Positions 47,125-58,466 are shown, counted from the stretch's first letter. The stretch is 64,000 bases of DNA from Gibbula magus (GCA_936450465.1 OW388296.1:55542431-55606430); one strand, 5' to 3'. Numbers and translations: made by a program. The notes: generated by a model from the letters alone, not told the origin.

Positions 47125-50100
47125 TTAAAAGTGATTTATCATTAAGGACACTGATGTATTTTTCAGGCCCAAAAACTGATTTACAATAGGAATAATGGTG
47201 AGGAAGCTGGATGAATAAATTGATTCAGACCACTTCTGGATAAAAATGTCTTTTATACGTTGCTTAAACATTGACAAAAATACATGTTTTTCACCAACAT
47301 CTTGATTTATCCAAACATAAGAAAAGCCATTTAAAAATAATATATTTCTTACATCGGCAGCCCATGAGTGCTTTCCACGATTATCTAAAGATAATAACAT
47401 TTGATAACATTGATACGGCAATCTGTATTCCGGCATTCTTATAAGTTTAATCCAAAATTTTATGACTCGCATTTGACTTTCAATATGCATATGATAAGGG
47501 CCTGTTTCACCAAGTATGGCCTTATTAGAAGCAAATTTGCCTACTGTAAGAAATCGTTTAAAATATGACGTGTGAACAGCTTCAATAACATCAAAATAAT
47601 TTGCTCCCCAAATTTCTGATCCATATAGCAAAATAGGTGATATTTTGGAGTCAAAGAGTAAACAAGCAATATCAAAAGTAATAAACTTATTTACTTTGAA
47701 AAGTTTAAGAATCGGAAATAGTGCCTTTTTTGCTTGTGCGGCGAGGGTTTTACATGCCATGGACCAGCAAAGTCGACTTGAAAATAAAATGCCCAAGTAT
47801 TTGTAATAAGTGACTACGTTCATTGGTTTGCCGCGGAATAGCCATTTCTCCCTTTTAGCCACAATTCCCCCGTTTCTAAAAACAACAATATTAGATTTGT
47901 CCATGTTCAAGTCTTAACCCCATTTGTCACAAAATGCTTCTAAAATATTTAGTTGTCGCTGCAGACCATTTACCATAAATGAAAACATAACAATATCGTC
48001 TGCAAACAACAGTAAGAGTAAATCTTTGATTTGCGGAGTGACAAAAACTCCATTATTACATGATTCATACAAGTTAATCACTAGTTCGTTTATAAAAAAG
48101 ATGAACAACAGAGGGCTAAGGACACAGCCTTGCCTCACCCCTGTTGCAGTATCAAACGTTTCGGTAATGCCTGCGTTAGTTTTAACACACGCTGAAACAG
48201 ATTCATACATACTTTTCAAAATAATATACATTTTCCCATGACATCCTTTTGTATGCAACATAAATAATAATTTTTTACGATCGACAACATCGAAAGCTTT
48301 CCTAAAATCGATGAAAGCGCAATAAAATCTCCCTTTTGGTTTAGATAGGTATTTCGTACATAGTGACTGTTGTACAAATAAATTATCAGCAGTACTATAA
48401 TCCGGTCTGAAACCAGCTTGAGATTCATCCAACAATTCATTTATATCAACCCAGGCGCGTAAACGCCTTTCTAGAATATTAACAAATAGCTTTCCGGAAA
48501 TGTTTAAGATAGATATCCCTCGGTAATTAGATGGGTCTGATATATTGCCACACTTGAAGAGAGGAACAATCATGCCTATATTCCAAATAGAAGGGAATGT
48601 ACCACTATCAAGGGCGGTATTGAATAAATCTTTCAGATAAGGTACCAAGGAAAAGAGTGCTGATTTATAAAACGAGGGAGGGATACCGTCACGCCCCGCT
48701 GCCTTACTCCATTTCAACTCGTTTACAGATTTTACTACCTCTTCATCAGTAATCGAGGTTGACAATATATCATCAGAAAATGAAAAATCCTCGCAGTCAA
48801 GACATTTATGACTTAAGACAAAATCATAGACAGATTTATCGAATTCAGAGAGCAATCTATTCTCTTTACAAGAGAGGAGATCTTTGAAATAATGAAACCA
48901 TTGATATGGTGAGATACTCTCATTAACAACTGATTTCTTCAGGTGACGTTTCAGAGTGCTCCAGAATATCTTACAGTCAGGATTTGCTGCAGCAATCTTT
49001 ACATCGTTTGCAGCCTCAGCTAAATATTTATTTTGTTTTAATTTGACACAAGTTTTAAAGATGCGTTTAGCATTCACATATGCATCAAGATTTGAAACAC
49101 ATTTATGTCTTCGAAAACGATTTAAAAGCCTGTACTTTTCAGATTTTAATTTGTTGCATTCCTGATCAAACCAAGGAGGTTGACGAAACTGTCGCCGACT
49201 TGGTATTACAAACTTCAAAGCTCCAGCTTGATCGCCGGCTAGTTGTAGCAGGGACGTAAGCTTAGAGATAGCTGCATTAATATCAGTCTGAAGTAATTCA
49301 CTAAACTCTTTCAGAAAACCACTCTTTATGTTATCAATAAGATGGTAATTTAAAGAATCTCTATGTTCCTCATGGAGTTTGAAACCAACAGATTTGTATA
49401 ATGGCATCGTCGCATCATTCTCATCGCTTATTTTGGAATTAATAACATCGTGTAATACACAACCGATCGGACTCAGTGCGAACCTTAACCTCAAAACTCT
49501 CAACATTAGTGACCAGATCAGACGAAATGATAGCATAATCTACAGTGCTACAGCCTGTGTTTGAGACATATGTTAAATTTCCTGGAATATCAGGCAAATA
49601 TCTGCCATTCACTATATGAATATCCATTAACTTACACAGATCCAGAAGACATTTACCATATACATTTGTGACAGTGTCATATGAATTACGCAACATAGCA
49701 AAATGATCATGTGCATACTCATCACCAACAGGAATATAGTCTGTATCGTCATTTGCTATATAATCAAGTTCTTTGGCAGTTCTCGCATTGAAGTCGCCGA
49801 ACAACGCAAACTTACTGTCATCGCCATAATCATACATTACTTGTGAGAGTTTATTTTCCAAAATGTCTATACCATTTTCTTCGGAGTTGAGATATTCCGG
49901 CGATCTCTCTGGGTGGATATAGACAAATCCGGCAAATATATGGTGTGCCCCATCAGTTTTCAGTTTGAAGAAAATGCAGTTCTCCCAGCACGCGTAAACC
50001 CTCTGAAAAAAAGAAGAAATATTCCTCCGGATAGAAACTGATAATCCACCAGAATACCTACCAACGTTATGTCGCCTTCTGGCGTTACAAACAAAGTTAT

Positions 50101-50317
50101 TATAATCGCTGAACGTTGTATCTAAAAGTAGTTGTGAATCAGGAGACATTGTCTCGATAAAACTGAATACATCATGGTTCTGACAGAAAGTTATGAAGTC
50201 TGGATATGATATTTTTGAAGTCAAGCCACAAACATTCCAAGTACAAAATCTGAGAAGATTTGAAATACTCAACTCGTAATTATCAAAATGATCATCAACG
50301 GGGCCACCGCCGAAATC
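47125..50317 (-). pseudogene. LINE ORF2: endonuclease and reverse transcriptase, two lesions
   Basis: Read right to left. The APE-like endonuclease (about 50255-49450) has FCTWNVCGL, FSFIETM, LFGDFNARTA and TVDYAII. The closing motif reads SDR where SDH with a catalytic His is usual. A frameshift near 49440-49460 leads to the linker and RT (49536-47914): KAAGRDGIPPSF, FIDFRKAFDVVD, GVRQGCVLSPLLF and catalytic FADD near 47995. A TAA at 47914-47916 interrupts just before LNMDKSN. The frame continues to 47125 with the thumb motif PILLYGSEIWG. The frame is open from 50317, upstream of the ORF1 stop, but has no early ATG. It therefore overlaps ORF1 by about 45 nt and may use reinitiation or recoding. 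Confidence 0.88.
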
Positions 50318-51324
50318 CTACCGGACCCAGAAGCAGACATCGTGCTGTGTAGGGAACCATTCTGCTGGAGAGCAGACGACGCGTCGCGTAGGTAGTCCGA
50401 CTTGTGGAGATCTGTAGCAGACGACATACTGTGCGTGGAGCTGGCTGGTGGGAAGCCTTTGCTGTGTTGCTGAGGGAGACTCCTACCCCTCCAGTTCTTA
50501 CGTCTGCCAATCTGACGTATGTCTTTGCTCTCCACGTCAAACACAAAGACGTCGCCGTTAACCACAAGCTTGTCATAACTCAGAAAAGCTACCTTATCGT
50601 TGTCTCCTGCCTGGCGCATAAATGGAAACAACTGCTGTCTAATCCAGCGAGTATGTTCTGTAAAATCCTCAGACACTCTATTCACTGTGTCCCCCTTTAG
50701 CTTGCGACGCCCCCCTTCCATTACCGTTTCCTTATCTTTGTAAAGAGAAAAACGGACAATAACTGGTCTCACACCTGATTTGCTGTATAGACGGTGCGCC
50801 CTATCAATAGGTAATATTGAACCATCATCAATGTCTAGTTTATTGGAAAGAAAATCTCTGACTTTGTTTTCAACAGTCTGCCATGTCTCACCCTTTTCTT
50901 CTGGGATTCCATGAATAATTACATTATTTCGTCTGGATGGGGCCTCTAATTTATCCGTTTTTGTTTCCAAAAACGTCACTCGTTCACGTAGAGAATCATT
51001 TCCCTTTTGGAGAACACCTATTTGATCGATAAAATCCCCAGCAAAACGATCAAATTTGTGATTTAGGGATGTAAGTTCACTTTGAATTAATGTGAGCGTT
51101 GAACCGAGATCCTCGGTTTCAGGAGAAATTAACCTGTTGACATTATTAGCAGACAACCTGGTTTGCATTCTGTCCTGTGAACTGTATCCCCTGCCATTAG
51201 GTTTCGGTGGACCCGGGTTGGACTCAACGTCTCCCGCGACGGACATGAGAGTGAACTTGAGCACGGCGAGCCGGAGCGTTAAACCAGTGCCATGCGGTAG
51301 CCTTATAACGGGGCAAAAAACCGC
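50269..51324 (-). CDS. LINE ORF1 with N-terminal 2A motif, coiled coil and RRM-like domain
   Basis: The frame is open from after a TAG at 51325-51327 to the TGA at 50269-50271. The first in-frame ATG is at 51244-51246, inside the 2A region, so the original start is unclear (non-ATG, or lost). A leucine-rich hydrophobic stretch leads into GDVESNPGP near 51208-51234, the canonical 2A consensus. A likely coiled coil of about 50 residues follows (SELTSLNHKFDRF through LRERVTFLETK). After it comes an RRM-like start (RRNNVIIHGIPEE) and a basic C-terminal region. It is probably an RNA-binding chaperone of the retrotransposon particle. It has no internal stop, so this is the best preserved coding frame in the window. 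Confidence 0.82.
   Translation of the reverse strand, partial: AVFCPVIRLPHGTGLTLRLAVLKFTLMSVAGDVESNPGPPKPNGRGYSSQDRMQTRLSANNVNRLISPETEDLGSTLTLIQSELTSLNHKFDRFAGDFIDQIGVLQKGNDSLRERVTFLETKTDKLEAPSRRNNVIIHGIPEEKGETWQTVENKVRDFLSNKLDIDDGSILPIDRAHRLYSKSGVRPVIVRFSLYKDKETVMEGGRRKLKGDTVNRVSEDFTEHTRWIRQQLFPFMRQAGDNDKVAFLSYDKLVVNGDVFVFDVESKDIRQIGRRKNWRGRSLPQQHSKGFPPASSTHSMSSATDLHKSDYLRDASSALQQNGSLHSTMSASGSGRISAVAPLMIILIITS
51208..51264 (-). promoter_or_regulatory. 2A translational recoding motif in LINE ORF1
   Basis: It encodes GDVESNPGP, matching D-x-E-x-N-P-G-P. In known 2A peptides the ribosome skips the Gly-Pro bond at the end of this motif, releasing the upstream piece. The preceding residues are hydrophobic and Leu-rich, as in the 2A-like N-termini reported for sea-urchin and mollusc non-LTR elements. 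Activity is inferred, not shown. Confidence 0.8.
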
Positions 51325-51536
51325 CTATAACTCTCCTCCAAGTTTCAATACCGACACCCATGTCGGCTCTAGGTACCTCTACACTCTCATGCAACGTCCT
51401 GTATGGTCAAATTGTTGTTGGACGCTGTTTTTATTCAACCATATGATATTTTTGTCGCGAGCTGTTCACCTGTCTACCTGTGCAGATAAGTCACGTGACC
51501 TCCTTCAACCCTCTTAGAAGCTTTAAGATTCATTGT

Positions 51537-51542
51537 AAATAA
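51537..51542 (+). promoter_or_regulatory. Polyadenylation-type signal of DIRS element 2
   Basis: AATAAA in the string AATAAAACTTGTT shared with element 1 (21468). It marks where DIRS sequence resumes after the nested LINE. Confidence 0.55.
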
Positions 51543-51809
51543 AACTTGTTTATGTCCCTAGCTCCTTGTCTGTTGTTTTTTCCTTAGCTTCGCTTACACC
51601 CCCTCCCTGTTGGGGTTGGGGGTAATGTGTTGATCTGAAATTGAGTGGCTGGGTTGTCTCTTCGATCCGTTCAGCGGTAGAGATAGTATCTCCCGGGCTG
51701 TACCTTGTCCTCATCGCTGGATGGAGGACTCGTAGGTTAGCTTACACTCAGGGCTGGCTGCTGGTCCCGTCTCTACCAAATATCTACTGACTCGCCTCCT
51801 TGCGGTGGG

Positions 51810-51916
51810 ATTCTAGGCATAGTAGGTCTGGTCAACAGATAGGTATTTAAATAATAGTACGTTTTTGATTAAACGTAATTATTTATACTTACCTGTTGAC
51901 CAGACCTACGCTCTAG
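51810..51916 (+). repeat. DIRS element 2 internal complementary region
   Basis: It fuses the reverse complements of the left end (GGTCAACAGATAGGTATTTA) and right end (AGTACGTTTTTGATTAAACG) around AAT. It gives the element boundaries to within three bases. Confidence 0.92.
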
Positions 51917-51936
51917 GCCCTCCCATCCTCCCCTCT

Positions 51937-52151
51937 TGGTCTGTCTTGCCCTTTGGGACTTTCGGAGAGTGGTTTATTCCGGTAGTGACGTCATGAGCCT
52001 GTCCTTGGATAGGGATTTTATGCATCCCTTACTCCACTTTCAAGTTCGTCTGTGTTAAGGTTGAAATAGCATTACCTATAGGAGGTAAGGCGTAGTAGGT
52101 CTGGTCAACAGGTAAGTATAAATAATTACGTTTAATCAAAAACGTACTATT
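51937..52151 (-). repeat. DIRS element 2, right inverted terminal repeat
   Basis: Partner of 42757-42953, containing TGACGTCA at about 51986-51993 and ending at ATT 52149-52151. Confidence 0.88.
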
Positions 52152-52504
52152 ACTATCTTTCAATTTGACTGTGTTTTAATAATGTATTAATAACATATAT
52201 GTGTAAACTGGAATATCCTCTCGAATTTCGTTCCACAAAATATATTCCGATATAGTAGAGTAAAGGTTGTAAATGGTGAAGTCCTCAGTTTGCACTTGCG
52301 CCATTGCAAAACATGGTCGAAAAAGTCTCTTTTTAGATCAATTTCGGACACGTGTTGCCTCCTGGAGTGATAATCCTGAAAGTAACATCCATTGAGTTGT
52401 TGGGGGTCAAATATGCCAAACGTTATAAATGGTCTTACTTTATCGAGAAGTAGAGACGGTTACCGAAAACTACCATTTTGATGATAATCGACTTCTTTAA
52501 TGAT

Positions 52505-52600
52505 AAATAAGGACACGTGTACGGGTGAGATCTTCCTTATTCAGTGAGCGCGACGTTTCGGTAGAGATTTGTGTACCGTTTTCAACGTCGTTTTCGACGA
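52505..52600 (+). repeat. Dispersed repeat, Penelope-like in style, copy 2
   Basis: Direct copy of 42183-42290, sitting within the left arm of the 52400-54306 inverted-repeat element. The other arm lacks it, so it arrived as an insertion. Confidence 0.6.
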
Positions 52601-53576
52601 TATGAAGGTAAAGCAGTGATTTCTGATCGAAAACCGGACAATGCATCGCGATTGACGCGCGCCAATGATTCAAATGTAATTTTGTAATCTTATAAAAACA
52701 GACAAAATAACAAAATTGGGTTGATAATGTTTATTGGGTAATATAACTACTAAGCATGTAAATGGGACGTGCAGTTTCGGTTTCTGCACATGCGTAATGA
52801 TGTTACGCGGTTTTAATTGGAAATTAGTAAGTATGGTATATTTGGCGATTGGGGATGAATATGCAAGCTGAGTGAATTTGTTTGTATTGTAAACAGCACG
52901 TATGGTGAGTTGAAACGTATTTAAGCCATATCAAATTTTATGAAACACAATGGAGGCACCTTTTCCATACAGTTGAAATATACAAGATGAAATTTTGCAA
53001 TGATTTTCTTATAAATTATATTTATGTATAACTCTGTAAATTGTATATGGGCTGAAGGCCTTGAATACGATAAACTTATTGTCTATTGTCTACCATTACA
53101 TCAATACGAAATTTGCAGTTTCAACATTTTATTCTTCCAGATTTGCTCCACAAATAATGCCATAAGGTATTTCGCGTGCAGTGTTGCATTGCTCTGTATG
53201 TATAATCTACTCTTGGTAACTGAATCGGTCTGTCCTCAAAGTTTCCTAGACGTTCTTCCTCGAACGCAAAAGAAAGATTACAATTATTCAGTCACAATGC
53301 ACCATCTCACGGACCTGTTTTTACGTCAGATACTTTCAGATCTGGTCTCTAGTTTCAAGAGGTTGGAACAAATACATTCATAATTATTCGTCGTTCTTTG
53401 TTTGTTTCTTCACTTACACAATTTTTACTTTGGAAGTACTTATGAATTTATTATGACCAACATTTTACCCCAAATAGTATGTTTTGTCATTTATGAAACC
53501 GTAACTGTACTTTTATTGTGTCCAATTTATTGTTTCGATGTCGTTAAATGTCCTTACTACTGATTATAGTGTTTTA

Positions 53577-53695
53577 TTAAGGTGCTCTGATCACCTAATG
53601 TCATATACAAGAAAAAGAACGATTATAGAAGAGTTTTCTATTAAGGTGCTCTGATCACCTAATGTCATATACAAGAAAAATAACGAGCTGTTAAC
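53577..53695. repeat. Two-copy tandem repeat, 63-bp unit
   Basis: The block ATTAAGGTGCTCTGATCACC through AAGAAAAA occurs twice with a 63-bp period. GGTGCTCTGATCACC is itself partly palindromic. Confidence 0.85.
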
Positions 53696-54578
53696 TCGTT
53701 AGTTAATCATACACTTTAAACACATGTATAGACACGGCTGCTTTACATATAAAGGATACTAAACTCCCTTCCATTTAATACCGATTTATTTCACAAATTA
53801 ATGATTTCGTATTAAGCGAGGGAAAGCAAATCATTTACGAGTGCCGAATAAAAATGTTTATCACATAAATCAAGCGAAATAGACGACAGTGGGCTGCAAC
53901 TAAGATTTCCGCGAGGTGTGAACCATTGTGATTGCAACTGACCATTGTGACGTCACAACTACACACTATTGTGACGTCATACTTGCAGCGGTATTACACG
54001 TGTTTAATTTATATTTAAATTTAAATTTAAATTAACTCCAAAATGTATTAAGTTCATGAGGGTATAAACTTTAAAACGCTGTGCAGACTGTGTAAAATAT
54101 ATCAAATTACTAATTTTCAATTAAAATCCATCATAACAAACATCATTATACATGTGCAGAAACCAAACAACACAGCGGTTTTTGATCAGAAATCACTACT
54201 TTAACCTTTATATCATCACTATATTGAGTCGATTATCATCAAAATGGTAAGTTCGGTACCAGTCAGTAAAATACAATTTATAACGTTTGACATGTGTGAC
54301 CCTCAAAACCACAATGGATGCACCTTTAACAGGATGAAAATGTCAAAACATAATTGTAAAGTGAAAATGGGTATATCGATGCTGCTACACACGTACGTAC
54401 ATGTAAGTCGGGCTGTCTTTCAACTGAAACTTATAACATTCGTTTAGGATTGCCAAACAAATTATAGTTGATGGTTAGATGCGTCATATTATGTGTTCCA
54501 TTTACAGCATGTACTTCAAACCCACAACTTTCATTAGGAATAGACATGCGAATGAATCATTATTCAAACCAACAGTTA

Positions 54579-55914
54579 AGCCCCTTTCACATGCACAAGT
54601 TTACTCCTGTGAGTATATTTACTTGTGGAGTATATATACTTACAGGAGTAAAAGTATTTTTACTTTGCATTCACATGGGATTTTATCCAATGGGAGTATA
54701 TCTTAAATTTGCATGCAATTCAGACATCTTATACCTGAATTGGCAATTTGGGCGAGAGAGAGAAGGGGTCTCACTTTATGGATTTTTATGAATTCATAAA
54801 AGCCAAGCAAACAGTTTGATGATGAGTAAGCCTATGTATGCCGAAAAATGTCATTCAAATTACAATTTGGCAGCCAAATATCAGGGAATAGTTGGGATTG
54901 AATGTTTTATCACATGCTGGCTTTAGTTTATTGAAGTATGTTAGGTGAAAAGTTATAATTTCACTCCTTGATAGGAACAAAATGTCCGACCTCATCATTG
55001 AAATAATTATTTCTGGATTAAAATTCTGTGTTTGAGGAAAATAAATGTGTGCATAGCTCTGACACTATGAAATCCTTTATTTTACACCTAATAGCAAAAT
55101 GTGGGCATATTTAATAAGACTTTTGAATTTGGGTTTACACATTAAACTCTATATAATAAAAACAGGCCCCCTTTCACGCCATTTGTTTAGAAAAATATGC
55201 ACTTTCAATTAGTTCTCGTCATGTTATAATCTCACATTATCTGATGCACCAAGTACTGGGCATTTTAACTGGGTCACTTTTAGCTGATGGGCTATTTTAA
55301 GAAATTTAATATAAAAAAATATTTCAAGAGATTTATTTTCTTATCAATTTGGTGGGCTCAGTTCAGCATTATGTTAATATTGAAAGCTTTGACAATTCAT
55401 ATCTTTGTAAATACGCATTGTATTTTTTATGTTGCATGGCTTATTTTAAAGGAAAATGTAATTGCAGTGACTAGGTATATGATATTGAAGGATATAATAT
55501 GATGACAACATTCTGAAATGCAAACAGACATGGGTTATTGACCTCGTTACATCCCTTTACTTTTTCGACAATACAGGCCCCAGTAGGCGAGAACAAAATG
55601 TTAGCGATATTTTTTCTCTCTCAAAAAGTGGTGTGTAAGGAGGGGGCCTACGCCTCTGGACGTGTACCCATAACGTTTGCTCCTGGGAGTAAAAGGAAAA
55701 ATGCGTTCACATGGCACAGTTTACTTATGGAGTAAATTTACTTAAGGAGTATAATACTTTTACTAGACCCCCTGAGGTGGTGTAAATATACTCCAGGAGC
55801 ATAGATACTCCCAGGAGTATACCCGTTCACATGACACGTTTACTTACCGTAAGTAAATATACTTACAGGAGTAAATATACTCACAGGAGTAAACTTGTGC
55901 ATGTGAAAGGGGCT
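54579..55914. mobile_element. Non-autonomous DNA transposon with iterated subterminal motifs
   Basis: Terminal inverted repeats of at least 45 bp begin AGCCCCTTTCACATGCACAA at 54579 and, reversed, at 55914. Subterminal zones (54600-54720 and 55670-55900) are filled with variants of CAGGAGTAAATATACT and TTCACATG in both orientations. These are likely transposase binding sites. The ~950-bp interior has no credible frame. Target duplication is unclear (left TTA, right CTT). Confidence 0.75.
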
Positions 55915-58084
55915 CTTCATAGATAATCTTGTACTTTTGAAAATATCGCCACAAGAATATAAACATATCTAGATCTATTTACTACATTTAACAACGTTTG
56001 ACAGTAGAATACATCAGATTGTTTGGCTTATGTTTACGCTTATGTGGGCCACAAAGTAACAAATCAAGTTGTTTTCAATGCAAAATTTAATTTATGTCTT
56101 TGTTGTGTCATCAGTTTTTGGACCATTCATCAAACGATCATACTTCTTTCATTAATACAAAACAAAACAATAACATAAACTCAAAACTTAATATGATTTT
56201 GAATGTTGGGGTTTTAGCTCTAACACCTACCTGCTATAATTGGAATTATTGTTTGAAATTCTTATCATATCTTTCTCTTTCTTTCAACAATATTTTAGAA
56301 ATGGTCAATAGTATATATACATGTATATGAAACACCTTGGACGATGATAAATTGCTTTACGGAAGTTTTGGTTCAATACATGTATTTTCCATTCCGATTT
56401 CTATCGTATCTATTCTAACATTTGCATTTAGCATTTATTAACACATTAATAACTTCAAACAAATTTGCCTAAAAAAGGTAACTTATCTTAAAAGGCACTT
56501 TGATTCTCTTTTGCCACTTTATTCGTTGCGAAGGTTTATAAAAGTTTTTAAAAATATATTTGTGTAATTGTAAAATGTCATGATTATCTAAGAATTTGTA
56601 TCCCACTTGTATTTTGTTTCAAACACAACATTAATTTCACTTTTTAGCAAGATCAGTCAACAATTATAACAAATACGGAGCTTTTCTGTCCTCTACAAGT
56701 TTCAGTATTGACAGGCGGTTTTGTTCAAATACAAACCAACGAAGTTACGTCTTTCTTCACTTTTGACATTACCCAAAACGCTCAGAATGTTTTAACACAG
56801 GAGAACAAAATAACATGGAAACAATTCAAATATCAGACAGGGTAATAAGAAAATAATATTCCATGTTATTTCAAAATGTCACATGGAATTACACTGCACT
56901 ATTGTATAGCGTGGGAGTCTGCTGAGGAGAGTTGTGAAAACTTTCATAAAGTAGACTTTGGTTCTACTGGTAGTGTACAACCCTTTTGTTTCTGAGTTTC
57001 TACCATTGCATGAGACTGGAAACCGAAGTATAAACAAACAAATTGTGTTTAAAATTACAGTTTCAATTCCGATTAGAGTAAGGCACTGGGTGTCTGAAAA
57101 TATATTAAAATTTATTTTTTCGAAATGCTAAATATCATAATTTCAGCATAGTATTATGCGCCATAATTACATTGCATTATTCATTTTCTTGCAGGATCAA
57201 AACTTTATGAAGTAATTACATGATTGAATATTATTTACATAGTCGTGACACACAATGTAATGGCTATCTAACCTTTATGACATTTACATTTACGATATGG
57301 TTAGGAAAGTTCAACCATTTTTCAAAGCTGAAATATTTTTGTCTAAAGACCAAATGAATATTTTACACACTATTGCCATTTAACCTTTTTCTCCTTATCA
57401 ACGTTTATAGAATATAACGATATTGGTTGGGGACTGTCATTAAAAAGCACATCAATTATATTTGGAGGCGGAATTGTACAATTGCGAAAACGATAAGGGC
57501 GAAAGCCTGGATTGGTGACTCGCGATGAAATATGAGACACCTTTTTCCATTGGTTTTTTATAATTAGGAAAGTGTGAACCACTGAGTTGAGCAATTTAAC
57601 GGGAACACTTCCAGGCGTACAGTTTGTAAGAGAAGCGAGTGAAACAACGTTGCCTGATTTCCAGGATTGTTGGATTAATGTTGGTAATAGTTAGTTTGAA
57701 ATCAAGATAATACTTACATTCCATTTAAAAAAATTGCATACGTTTTCAAATTCATCCATGCCATTCAGAGAATCAATGTTCCGAACCGAGAATCTCAGGT
57801 TTTAAACTTAGTGGATATGTAAGATAATTTTCTTTCAAGAATATTTGTCCGATAAAAAAAAACAATTGGTTAAGATAAATGAAAATACTTTATGAACAAC
57901 ATATTAAAAGGGAAATTCATTGTTTTTCATAATATTTCAAAATATTTTGTTTGGCTTTGATAAGTGGCAAAATACTTATGTGCTGATTTCAGTTTGAATA
58001 ATTTCACTCAACTTGCAAATGTTCATCACCCATTGCAAACCCAAAACATATGATAAATAATAGTTTCAATGAAAGTCGAGCACC
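55915..58084. other. Unassigned stretch
   Basis: More than 2 kb of AT-rich DNA with no supported gene, RNA or mobile element. Confidence 0.4.
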
Positions 58085-58335
58085 ATCATTATGTATGTGC
58101 AGTAACCGAAATTACACGTCATATTACATGTACAGTAGTCAAATGACCTATTAAACATTACCAACCCAACTTATTTTTTTGTCTATTGTAGATATGTTTT
58201 CAAAATTACGTTTGACTAATTAAAATCTTTATATCGTTATTATATATACTGAATTGACTGGCATTAAAAACGTGATTTTCGCCATCAGTCAGTACATTTG
58301 ATAACACCATTTCTTACGACACATGATATCTGATA
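58085..58335 (+). repeat. Further arm of the long-inverted-repeat family
   Basis: Matches the reverse complement of the left arm of 52400-54306 over GTGCAGTAACCGAAATTACA, the 'aaacattaccaacccaactt' block and the CAGTCAGTACATTTGATAAC end. It is more complete than the 54098 arm in its middle part. Confidence 0.6.
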
Positions 58336-58466
58336 ATGTTTTTTCCGATCACCCATACACAGTAACAGTTGTCCATCTTGATATTGCCTAAAAGCGATCT
58401 AAGTCTAAGATCCGTTAAACAAGTCAGCTGTTTTCACTGAGAACCATTAAACTTTTTATTAAACGA

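Larger units (their letters stand above)
46728..51530 (-). mobile_element. Nearly full-length APE-type LINE (CR1/L2-like) nested in DIRS element 2
   Basis: Antisense to the DIRS host. The 3' end at about 46728-46800 has a CTGT/GTCT tail, AATAAA and a GGCC hairpin. Then come ORF2 (RT C-terminus, RT, endonuclease) at 47125-50317, ORF1 at 50269-51324 and an untranslated 5' region. The 5' boundary lies between about 51330 and 51530, where DIRS sequence (AATAAAACTTGTT) resumes. I could not identify a target duplication. Only one frameshift and one nonsense codon separate ORF2 from an intact state, so this insertion is younger than its DIRS host. Confidence 0.88.
42757..52151 (+). mobile_element. 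DIRS-type retrotransposon, element 2, with a nested LINE
   Basis: Related to but distinct from the element at 15828. It has inverted terminal repeats, a repeat-rich leader, Gag, RT, a recombinase remnant, a polyadenylation-type signal, and an internal complementary region at 51810-51916 that fuses both ends at an ATT/AAT trinucleotide. The ends abut ATT on both sides (42754-42756 and 52149-52151), the shared trinucleotide of recombinase insertion. It is strongly decayed: RNase H is deleted, part of the recombinase is deleted, and there are several frameshifts. An antisense LINE of about 4.8 kb sits within its 3' part. Confidence 0.92.
52400..54306. mobile_element. Long-inverted-repeat element, about 1.9 kb
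   Basis: The left arm (52400 to about 52815) and right arm (about 54098-54306) are reverse complements. Shared blocks run from TTGNGGGTCA at the tips through CCAAACGTTATAAAT, GATTATCATCAAAATGGTA and GATCAGAAATCACT to the inner GTGCAGAAACCGAA. The left arm is interrupted at about 52495-52600 by a ~100-bp insert, the same repeat seen at 42183. The interior (52830-54095) has no recognisable transposase. Extra arms occur at 28632 and 58085. Confidence 0.7.

Noticed and set aside
53577..53695. Possible CRISPR-like direct repeats
   Set aside because: There are only two units, the context is animal DNA and there are no associated genes, so it is a simple tandem duplication.
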